Shown here in pieces: positions 38,198 through 50,100 of a DNA stretch of 64,000 nt (within the stretch, counting starts at the first letter, position 1; each line of letters opens with the position of its first letter). The notes beneath the pieces are model-generated. The model worked only from the letters and a program-made list of their open reading frames with translations, was not told the origin of the DNA and ran no database searches. The DNA is taken from NCBI GenBank assembly GCA_027886175.1, contig JAJNNQ010000018.1, forward strand, positions 22,239,001 to 22,303,000, read 5' to 3'. A program made the position numbers and the translations under genes. The stretch comes from Phylloscopus collybita (taxonomy: Eukaryota > Chordata > Aves > Passeriformes > Phylloscopidae).

Positions 38198-41100
38198 CTA
38201 GAATGAGAGAAACAGCTGCATTAGATCCCACAGGAAAGAGCCCAAGAGGAAGGGGGCCTGTCCCACATCTTCCACACAACTGACCCTCCCCAGGAGTGGG
38301 TACTATCCCCCATCTGCAGAATCCCCAGGAAGCAGGGATTTTCTCTAAGCAGTGCTTCTGCTGAGGAGCTGGGGACCACCTGTCTCAGAATGAATCTGGC
38401 AGAAGAGACAGCCTGCTCCCTTGAGAACTCAGTTCTCTTCCCACTGTGTGTAGTGACCCTGGGTTATGGCATTCCTCTGCTTCTATGCCCAGCTTCACCT
38501 CAGCTCACAGGAACAGGTGCACACTCTTATTGCTTTTTCTGGTAGCACATTTGTTAGAGTTCAGTAATCCTGACACACAGATTCCAGGAAAAGTATTTCT
38601 CCACCTTTCTTTAGCAGGGGCTAATTGGGATTCATAGATCCCTCATCAGCCCAAGAAATAACTGTTATTTCATCTACAAGGAGGAGGAATCTGAGGCAGA
38701 AGTGCATTGATTCATAAGACTCACAGAAAGAAATCACTTGCACAACTCCTGTTCCTGGCTTTTAAACATCAGCCTGATCTTCAGTCAGCCCAATCCCCTC
38801 AATCAGGCTTCAGTGAACTTTCAGATCTATGCTACCCACAAATACTGCCCAGTGGTAATGATTGTACTGGACAAGAATCTCCTTCCCCTCCTCAGGGGGG
38901 ACAAATCCTAAACCCTTAATCTAAGGCCTCCAACTCTATCCCTGTCCCCAGCTCCAGGGTGACAGGTTTGTCCTCTGGAGAGGCTGATGGATGTAAGAAC
39001 AGCACAGACAGAGGCTGAGACGTATAACTGAGCAGGGGTAGGACCCCAATGAGGGGAAGAGATCCACAGCTAACAGTAACAGATCAAGAGATTAAGTCAG
39101 AGCCTTGTCAGGCCCCGTGAGTGGGGTCCTAATAAGCCTTAATGACCCTGACTAGCCTGGAACCACCTGGAGTCTTCTGCTCATAGGCCCATGAATCTCA
39201 GGTAATCTCAGACCTGCACCAATTCCTGCCTGAGCTACACTGGAAGAGTAATTGCCCCCAGCTCATGCCCTGCTGTGAAGCCCCATGGCTTGGACCTCAA
39301 CTCATATATTGACCTCTTTGTTTGACCTCAGCTCTGTCTTGTCACCATGGACCTGCCTGACAACCACCGGACATAATCTACAGACTGACTTTGTGGTTTG
39401 CTCTTAGACCTGCCCCATCACCAGGATGCTGCCTTATCATGGACTTTTGATTGAGCTGACCACCATCTCAGGGTCTGTCCTGCTTGCCTTGCTCAGCTGC
39501 AGTGGGAGTGGACCCTGATGGGCCTGCTGTACCTGGGATCTCCCTCATCTCCCAGCCACAGGGACAGTCAGCTCCTGCTGCTCCCTGTCTGGCCTCTGAT
39601 GCCTGGATAAGAGACTCACGTGGAAACAGCTCTGATGCAGCAGCGAGACATGTTGAGGAAGGAGCTGGCACTGGCCCGTGTGTGCAGAGCTGACTCAATC
39701 CCCCTTAACAAGTCATTGGTCTTCAGCAGAAGCAGCATCTGGCGGGGAACATTGTTGAGGAGCTGGGTGATCTGAGGCAAGTAAGCAGCAGCGTTGGACC
39801 GGATCTCCATGTCCTGTGGCCAGCCAGGTCATGTCAGGGAGAAAGGAGAGAGAAGGTGAGAGTACATGGGAAATCCAGGTCTAGATGCAGCTGAGATTTG
39901 CCAGGCAGAGACCATGTTTTAACAGACCATGACACTAGGCCAGAAGCTACAGAGCTCTGTCTTGCTTTCCTGCAGACACTAGGCACAGCACTCACAGCAC
40001 AGACCAATCCTGCCATATCCCATCTGCCCCTCAGTGAGATAAGGACCTGTCCCCTCACTGACAGGATTAATAGCCTCTCAGGAGAACAGCCACTCACTGC
40101 TATCTTGGTTCCTGGTCTTAGGCAGCCTGCTGCAAGCAGATCTCATAACTGCCCTTGGAGACTTCTCACCTCACCAGGCCCAAAACTGGCAGAGTTGCAG
40201 GTAGTAGACTTGCTCAGGAAGGTGGAGGCATGCTGCAAAGACAACCAGGCTGCTTGCTCTTTGCTGCCCCGTGCAACTGATAACTCTATGCTATACTGAT
40301 GGAGCCGTTTCCAAGGCCTAGTTTAGTCCTCTGTCCTCAACACAATTCAGCAGAGGTGAGAAAGAATTATGCATTTAAGCATCATGTTAACCCAAAATCA
40401 TCAAATTGTCATCTGTCAGATCTAGATCTATATCCCGTATGACAGCAGCCAGTAGCAGATAATTAAGGAAAGTGTAAGTGCAAAGCAATCTTTCATTTTA
40501 TCTGGTGCTCCAGATTCAAACAAACACATTGCCTACTGTAAGAACACAGTGATAACTTAGGACTACAACCTGAGCCACTTAAAATGAGCTCTCCAAATAC
40601 AGCCACCAGAGCATGCAAGACAGTCAGTCCTCCCTCTTCCTCCTGTTTTTAGATCTGAGAGTTCCCTCACCATCCCAGTAAATGTAGCACAGTGTAGCTA
40701 CATTTATGCATATAGGAGTTGATCCTATATGCATACTGTGTCCCTACCTCTTCCTACAGAGGCTGTGACATGAATCATGACATGAAATCCAAAGACACAT
40801 CCCTGGCACTTCTGAAATCTAAAAAATCGAGGAGGACACATGCAAGGGGGCAGTAAATAACTTCTTACAGGAAGGAGGTTCCTTTGTGGGAAATGACAGC
40901 TCTAAAGCCTTCTCTCTGGAATGAGGGATGGCCTACATTACATGATGTGGGATCTCACACTCACTCTTTGTGAACTTCAGACTTATTACAGAGGAACAGA
41001 CCTGCACAAATTGAGTGTGCAGGTCATGATGGTCAGAGATGTACACAGCTCACACACCACTATGGTTGCTTTGCTGCTGACAAACAAATCTTTGTGTCTT

Positions 41101-44100
41101 CCTACCTCCATTACAGACCAGATACACAAGACTTCAGCAAGAAGATGCTTAGCTCTCCTAAATGTTGTTTTGTTCTATTATTTGTTGGCAGAAAATTCCT
41201 CTGATGAAGTTTTCCTCTTCCCTCTGCACCCCGGGCCGGCTGCTAGCTCAGATTTGGGGAGTTTTGGGCAAGGGGATCTTCAAGATAGGGGAAAGAAATC
41301 CAAAAGAGGCTCCTTATACCAGGGTGTATTCCAGGGTTTATTCCAAGAAGGGGTCCCAGGGGCAAAGAGGCAGCACATGAAGGAGTAGGGGTTTTTATCT
41401 CTCTCGGGTAGGGGAGGGGATACCTGGCCAAGGGCCATAGGTCAGAGTCAAGGGGCAGGTAGGGTCAGACCAAAGGTTACAATCTCTGAGGGGGGTTTCG
41501 CAGGAAAGACCATTGTCAAAGGAATACAACATCTCTCTTATCCCTTTTCCCATTATTTCCCAGACATAGGTTTTCTTTTATATTTCTTTTCTTTTTATTT
41601 TTAGTTCCAGCTGCTTGTCCACATCACAAAACAACCACATGATCTGTCATCAGAACTGTCATTTTCTGTCAAGGGCAAAGCCTGTGTACAGAGGAAGAAA
41701 CAAGCTATGCCACGGGACCTGAGAAAAGCCCCTTGGCTGCAGCTGCTGAGGCTGCTGCAGGATGCAGCAAAAGACATCATAAAAGCAGATGAGATAAGGC
41801 TAGCACCCACCCTGAGAGATCAGCTGCCTGGCCCTGGCTTAAGGCAGGAACAACTATACCTATGGCAATCCTCTTATATTTGCCCAGCCTGCACCTAAAA
41901 CTCTCCAGTAACACAAATCAAACCCTTCCCAGACCATCTGCACTGGCATTTCATTCCTTTGCCACTAGATCTGGCTTTTCTCATGTTTAGCTGAACTTTA
42001 ACTCATGACTGCTTGTCCTGCTTTCAGCTCTCTTTAAGAAACTCAAAAATCACTTCCATGACTCTTCCTGACCTGCCTTTTCTAGATTTTTTTCTCACCT
42101 AAGTGGCTCAGACCTACCTCATGGGTTGCATCTGCTTGGCCACTAGTCCTTGTAGATTCCTACTTGGAATTCCTCCTTCCTGGACTTGCCCCAGTTTCAT
42201 CAAACCTTTCTCGAGATGCAATGTCCCAGACTGAGTACAGCACTACAGATAAGATTTTGTTTCAGGAAGGTTGCTCCCTTGTCTCACAGGCTACTGTCAT
42301 GTTGATACATCCTCAGGCACACTCTCTGGAGCTCTGCACTGATGGTACCTGCCTACACAGCGCTCAGCTCTTGCTGCTGATAAAATCTTTCAAATTCACC
42401 TCTAAAGTAAGGGCAAGCAGCAGCTCATTTCCTAATGCCACAGCAAATCTGCTCAGCTCCCCATTATCTGTTGCAGGATTATCTAGTTTCAGCATTAATT
42501 GTGTCATGTAGTCAAAGACAACAGAGTTGGTTCCATACACGCAATTCAATTCAATGACAAAGTTCATTAGCACATACAGGGCACCATGTAGCTGCAGCTA
42601 CACCTCTGGCATAACCTTCACAAGCAAGTTGGAAATAAACATTGCTCACTAACTCAGATTCAACACTGGCCTTGTAGTATTGGAGTCAGTGCTGTGCCAA
42701 TTTGCTTTGACACCTCTGATTTTTCTTCTGGAGCTACCAGTTCCAGAACTCACCAGATGAAGCACAAATCTATTAGATAGTCATTATATTATTTCTGATG
42801 TGCAGAAAATTAGCTCAGATAAATAGGAGGGGGTCCATTACCCAAGGTATCTGACTAATCATTGCTATGGATAATGGCAAGCCAGTACAGCAAATTCTGC
42901 CACATCCATCAAAATGAAGGAACTTTTAGAAGAGAATCTCATAGGACAATACTATAAGACTACTTAAATGAATTTCATCCTCCCTACTACAGATGCGTGC
43001 AGATAAAAGCAAACCATAGGATACAACACACTTCTACTTACAGACACTCGTCCACTGGCTGAATCACATCGCTTTGTGTTCTTCTCTAGAAACAGCACAG
43101 TTGGCAGGGCTGCTACTGCTCTTAAGGTGGGGTATTGTGTGTATCAGGTATGTGAGGAGGTGTGAGAAGGATCCCAGCACGTGTGGATATGAAAATGTAA
43201 GTGGCAATTTCCCAGATTTGTAGTGATTGAGTTGACAGATCTGCAGTTAAGCAACCTTGACTCCAAGTTAATAGGGTTTTTGATTGGGAGGTAATTTCCA
43301 GGAGTTTTTAGGAGTTTATATCAGTGCTGATAGTAATTTAAGTGAATAGTGGATAATGCATTATCCTTCTCATGTCTTCCCACTAAACCTTTATGTCTCC
43401 TTTACCTTATCCTAGCCTCCTTCCTGCACAGCTGCATTCAACATTTTTTTTAAGAAAAGGGCAATCTACAAATGTTTACCCAGCCAGAAACAGTGAACAC
43501 TTAGGTATTAAAATATTATACAAAATTTAAGCAGTCCATGACAAGTGAATCTGGAAAATTAAATTCAGCTACTATAAAACACATTGCAGAAGGCATCCTG
43601 GCTTTTTCTAGAGCTCAGCTATCAATGCAGAAATTGCTACAGAGCTGCCAGGGGTTGCCCAGCACTGCTGTACTATCAGTGGTGCAAGTGATTTCAACGA
43701 AAAAGGGTACTGAAGAGAAGGAAGGGCACACGTTAGGTAAGGACACACAAGACCTACCTCGCTGGCAGAGACTGGTGACTGGTCAATGCCCCTGTTGACA
43801 GATTCCCAGGATCTGGCAGTCAGCATGCAGGCAAAGAGAGGATACAAATCCCCCGCCCCAAGCCGCCGGCTGTACTTCTGCACCCTCTTCATATCAGCCT
43901 TGATGAGGGCCTGCCACAGGCGGCAGTAGTCCATGCGGAATGACTCACTCAGCACCTGGGAAGAGAGACAGGATCCCCAGAAGCCCACAGAGGACAGGAG
44001 ACAGGGGCAAAAGCCTTGTACCCCTTACCTGTGCCCTATCCTCCATTTCAGAATCAAAAAATATCATTGGAGGGTTATGGAAGTAATAGGAAAAATGTAT

Positions 44101-47100
44101 TCATATGTGCTTAGAGGGGCAAGGCTGCAGCCTGATGCCCAAAAGCAACCTCATAAGGCCCTGGAAGCCCCTCAGACCTACATACCTGGTAGAGCCCATG
44201 ATCCAGGAGGATAATGTGAGCCTTGCCAGAGGCTGGGCACTTCTTCACTAGCACGTTGCCTGGATGTGGGTCACAGTGCACAAAGCCATTCACAAAGATC
44301 ATTTCACTGTAGAGCTTCCCCAGGTTGCGAGAGATCTGTGAGGAGACAAGAGATGGTCACACACTGCCACCCACAGTAGGGTGCCTGCTGGGGAGGGGAG
44401 GCAGCCTCTGTGTGTGACAACCTGGGAAGCAAGGGTCTGTGCATGCTGATATCCCCACACAGAGCTCCTGCAGCGCCTCACACTGATGGAGGCACAGGGT
44501 GGCTGCTGGCATCTACAGGTAGCAGGGTGGTCCAGGGCATTCAGGGAAGGATCCTTGCAGGCAGCACCATGAAGGTGTTTGTGGGATTACAGGTTATTTA
44601 AAGACACTTGCCTAGCATAAAAAATAGATAGTACCTGTGGGTAGGACTGGGGTTTCCGATAATGAGGAGGAAAGTGGGACAACAGATAGTGGTAGACATG
44701 CATTCACAGGGAAGGCATGGAAATTGCTGCTGGGGTGAGTGAGACTGCTTGGAGGAAGACTTAGGTGTTTCCATCCATGGATAGCAACAGAACATGGTGG
44801 AGAAGGGGTGGACAGAGACTCAGCCAGTCAGTCTGCCCACCAGAATGAACAAGGGTTCCCTCTCCCCTCCCTCTATCACACTGTCCTCCACTTTCCCTCT
44901 TCCTTTCCTCAGACCCACGCTAATCTGATTTGCAATGAAGAAGAACGGAAAAGCTGTTTAAAACATCCTGTCACTGCTGTGTCCCTCCATACTACTGTTC
45001 TTTATCACCAAGAGATGTTATTAAAGTTAAAAGCCTCCTAGGAGAAAGTAAACGTCCCCAGGGCATGGGATCAATCCCATGCCATGCACTAACACAGCAG
45101 CCTTGCCCTGCCATCCCACCACCAGCTCTCTGCCATCCCAGAGGCACCATGCTACACAGCAGAGTGCTGAACAAGCAATTAAAAGACAGTTGTTATAACT
45201 TATTCCAAGCATATCTCCAGACACACTCTGTAAGCAGCAAACTGGCAGCTGTCCCCATAAGCAGAGGTGGTAGAAGAGGTAACAGGGATAGTAATGACAG
45301 TTCATCCTGCAGAAAACCAGACAGACAAGAAAGGGCTTGCTTTACCCACCTCTGAAATGTGGCCATCTCTGAGAAGAGCATTCACTATGAATAGTGGCCA
45401 AGTAACTACAAATGAGGAGAAAGAATAGGAACCCTTCCTGCAGCACAACAGGGACAGCAGTAGGATCAGGTGAAACCATCCTCTGTCCCTCAAGTGGGAC
45501 CTGGAACCACTGCTGAATCATGTGAATGCTGAATCACCCACACAGACAGAACAGCACAGCCCTGTGATCTCCTGTAGTGCAGCTTTCCCAACGCCATGCA
45601 GGTGTTATTTTAAGTACTGACTAAGGGGAGTGATGTTTCCCTTCTGAATCACCAAGAGAGATCACCAGAGCCATGAAGTGACCCTTACAAGTCTCCTTGA
45701 TTGGCAAGCTCTAAAATTAGACAGGACCAAAGTACTAGGTGCTGTGATCTCATATAAGAGCTGAGTAGCCCTTGCTGACAGTCCAAGGACGTGCCAAATA
45801 GTCTGGTTTAAGCCCATCATGTCATTCATTCACAAAGTCTCCCAGTGACCCATACACCAGAGGGAATGGACTCAAACATTCTGACTGATCACAGCATCAA
45901 CCCTGACACTGGTGTACACACCAGGTTAACCACACTTGGCCCTCGCTGTCTTAGCTGCTTGCTCTCCAAGGGCATGAAAAAGCACAGAATTATTGAAGAT
46001 GAGGACTTGGGGACAATCTGGGGCCCAACATGATGCCTCATACCCATTGAACACAAGTTCAGACAAGGCAGTTCTGCGAACCTATTGATCGGCCGAAGGG
46101 GTTGTGCAATCTCCATCCTTAGAGCTTTTACAGACCTGACTGGCTAACACTCTGAGTAAGCTGGTTTGACCTTATAACTGACCCTGCCTTAGAAGGAGGT
46201 TTGATAGAAGCCTTCCTGAGGTTCCCTTCCAAACCCAAATATCCTAGGATCCTACAAATACGCCTCTCACCAGGTTATCCAGGTGAGAGGTGTTAATCCA
46301 CCCTCATTAACAGCATCTTATGATATGGCTGCAAGCTCCAGATGCAGAGAAAGTTCTCCCTCGTGAGTCACCATCAGCAGAAAAGGTGACTAAATAGATC
46401 TATGGTCATAGCCTCTTGCAGCCCTAATGCAACACAAAAGCAGCTTGAGATCCATCTTCCCATGAAAACAGAGGGGTTATAGCCCTGCTCAGACTCATAG
46501 GCTGGGTCATGAGTAGAACGCAATGTTCACTGCAAGATCCCCATCCTCTCTCTCTTCCCTCCTGTACTTATATTTACCTATTCCCCAACATGCAACCTTG
46601 AAGATCTCCAGTATCTTCAACTAAACTTTATGACTTCTTTAAGACATATGAATGTATTCTATACTATTTCATTAGCATACAGAAGATATGTTACAGGGAT
46701 TTGTGATGCAAGCATATAAACCATCTTCACTTTTGGAAGAAATTTACCATGGAGCTGTGGTGCACACTAAAGTATTTTCACTTAATTTTGTCTGTTGTCA
46801 TACCTCTAAAAAAGGATACAAAATAAGATAGAAAGCAACAATACTGTCAAATTCTAAACAAAATAGGAAGCTTTACTGTCTAAGTCTTAAAGTATGTGAT
46901 TAGTGACCTATCATTATAATTCAGACAAATGGAGTTCGCATTTCTTGAGAAAAAGTTTAGGGAAAAAACATGAAACCTTTATATACATTATTTCTTCAGT
47001 ACTGTGCCTTGTCACTTTGGGTCCTTATTCCACCCTTATTGAGAAGGCCACTGGATAAATAATATCTACAGAATTCACTTTGGAAGAACACAGCTAGGTG

Positions 47101-50100
47101 AAATGAGAAAACAGACTTATGAAAACCTCTGCTCAGGAGAAGGGATGAATTCAGCATGCATTTAGGCTATGTAAGACCTCAGGGTGAAGGTGCATCACAA
47201 ATTAGAAAAAAGGTTACAATGATTTACAGAAGCAAAGACCACAGTTAACACACAGGCTTTTTACTATGACACAGAGAGGTCATCAGTCCTTTCCCTGTTT
47301 ATTATCCAACAGAACAAGGTCTTTATCATTACCAGTGTCCCTCAGCATTGTTTTGCTGCAAACTGTATATAAATAATAATTTCATAATAATAGTCTTGGA
47401 ATTCTGCATTCACTTCCAGACACCTCATTAACTCAAGAGATGCAGACTACACAGAGGGAGTTCAGAGAAAGCAAATAAGTGAGCAAGATGCAGGAGGCAT
47501 TTACTTGGGAAAAAGATTAAAAGAGCTGAAGATTCCAAAGTTGGCTAAGGAATGGAAGAGGACAAACAGTCCACCAGCTAGGAGGTTTAAATAGCAAGCA
47601 AGCAGAAGCACCTGTAGTTCTGTATGTGCTACAAGAAACACAACCAGGCTAAAGCCAGTGTAATCATGAATGGCATAATTTAGGCATTACACATAAGAAC
47701 AAAAACAATACTGATCAGCAAGCAGAGCTTAGCTTGATACATCAGGATGAGACCAGGCTCTAGGTCTAGCCAGAGACATGTTCCTGCCTATTGCCAGAAT
47801 GTGTTTTATTGCCTAAAAGAAGTTAAATTTTCCTGTCTGTGCTGCAGCAGAACATGATGACTACAGTCACCAAGTGAGCCTGCGGCCTTACCAGCTAATG
47901 CAAATACCAACCTGCCATTGCCAAATTATGTGACATGGCCATGACACTGTGTCAGGCAAACCACACAATTTCAGCCCAACGTTTTCTTTAAAAAAAAAAA
48001 AACAACAACGCCAGACCTGAGGAATAAAAAGATTGCTGACAATAATCAAACAATGGCATGACAGACTTGGGAGTAACTGTTCACCAACCTAAGCACATGA
48101 AGTGATTTTTAGGCACTCAACCTGGTAAGGATGTTACATGTCACAAACTGTCCTATGTGAGCTACAAACAAATACAGAAGAAAGTAATAATGCAGTGTAG
48201 ACATTAAGGGTTGTTACTGTACAGCATTACACAGTCCTTCTACAAACTGGTCAAACTTACCGAAAAAATATAAGACAGAAAGTATGACTTCAGTAGCTGT
48301 TCCAAATTTACCCTTTAGATGGTCAGAACTTTTCCCCTAAATCCCAGCCTAACTTTAATGATCAGTTTAAATAATTTCCTTAGCTAGCATAATCCTGGAG
48401 TTTAACTAGTTCTGTTCCTCTCCAGTATTTACTACCCCAATGTGTCCATGTCAGATAATAATCACCATAATAAACAGCAGAAATATGCCCCATTTTCTAC
48501 AGAATGCTTCTTTACCTGGTGTGTCCTAGGAGTCCACCTGCCTTTTGCAGTTGCACTGCACAAGAAAGACACACATCCTGCAACTAATATCCTAAAGTTA
48601 ATTCCAATATGGCACTTCCCTCTGACAAACACCCAGTATACTTAAGAAACTCTTCTCCTTAGTTTTCAAACACATGACTTTTCACTTGACATTGCTCCTA
48701 TTCATCCCTTTCTATCACTTCAGTCCTCAAGGCCAACAAGTGCTATTGCTACTTTGGTCCTCCTCTACAATGTCAGACCTCCCAGCTTGGTATCAACAGC
48801 CATCTCCTTGATACAGTTCTGTCTGTGTTGAGGTCATCACCAGTTTGTTAAGTGAGATCTGTTTGAAGAGCAAATCTCACAAAACTCTACTATGGTAATT
48901 TCTCTCCACCACTGCCTCTATGAGTTTCTTACCTACTTTGCAATTTCCCTACTAATCCCCACTTTTTCTAGTTAATGGAGTCATATCCAGTGTACCAAAT
49001 ATTTAACAAATACACCTACTGCATTTCTGTCACCTAACTCAGAGGATCCCAAGCTGTAGTGCAGGTACCAGCAGCAATACATTTCTTCTTGTATATGTAC
49101 ACAGACACAATATGTTGCTACCATCCATTTTGAAAGCCTAGACAACCTGTCACCATGTATGCAACTCTCCCCTCAACAAATCAGCACACCCACTGACAGA
49201 GCAACGTGACAGTAACAAAACTCTAGAAAGTTCATCACAAGTGAGCATCTTTAAAAACACCAATACACAAGAGTTAGGAAGAAACCTCCTACAGTAAAAA
49301 GTACATATATCATGTTCATGGGTAGTATGATATAATGCAATGTAACAAACCAGCCTGGGTTATCTGGGTAAAGTCACTGATACTTTCCTGGACTTGGGAG
49401 CAAACTGGAGTGGTTCTGGCTCCATGCCTCTAACTGACATGAAGAAGAAAAGCACAGAAATAAAACACCGTGTCATGGTCCTGTAGAGATGATCTCACTG
49501 CATGCCCCTGATAAGTCCCAGATGAAACTGCCTGATAGTGCATCATCCCTTCTCATCCCACTTCCATCTGTGACTGTCTCTTTAGATCAGGAGCAGATAC
49601 CAGTCTCTGGCCTTAATTTGGCTGTAATATTTGCCAATTATTTTAAGAGATGGCGACACTAACTTCTATTGATCTCATTAAAAGTAAAGGTCGTTGTGCA
49701 GCTCATTTCTCAGGGCTCAATATTACCTCCTCTGGCCAAAATAATAGCATTGATTTTGGAACCTTAATCGAAGGTTAATTGGATTGAAGACTGTATTGGG
49801 TTTTTGCTTCCTTTCATTGCTGTTATTACAGCCATCGTCTAAGGTTTTGTTTAATCCTGCAAGGGCAATTCCGCCCAATTAAACTGGTGTCAAATTAGCA
49901 AAGGGTGTGGATGGAGAATAGCCACAATTTGAAGCCTTATCTGCCTCTGCTCTGAAATGGCTCTTATCCATAGTAGATTAGGGTGGTCACACAAGAGATC
50001 TGATTTCACACTCTCTCCTCTGTGATCCAGTTGTGAGGATCAAAAGTGCTCTGTGAGGCAGTACTATTACTATGCAGTGATCTAGCATCACAGCAAGATG

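Larger units (their letters stand above)
41183..41552 (-). mobile_element. Solo LTR of an endogenous retrovirus, sense in ADCK1 intron 5
   Basis: The 370-bp block starts with TG and ends with CA on both strands and is flanked by a perfect 5-bp direct repeat, TTATT, at 41178-41182 and 41553-41557. On the minus strand it has an LTR layout: a U3-like part, a TATA-like ATAAAAAC at 41398-41391, and AATAAA at 41342-41337 about 50 bases later. No retroviral genes flank it, so it is a solo LTR left by recombination. A 5-bp duplication is usual for ERVL-like and some other groups; I did not assign a family. Confidence 0.75.
39814..43757 (-). other. ADCK1: ADCK1 intron 5, 3,944 bp, phase 0
   Basis: The intron has GTAGGT and CCACAG ends. 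It holds the double hairpin (40680), the solo LTR (41183-41552), an ancient CR1-like piece (41990-42330) and the coding-like remnant (42364-42780). The remaining parts look unique. Confidence 0.9.
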
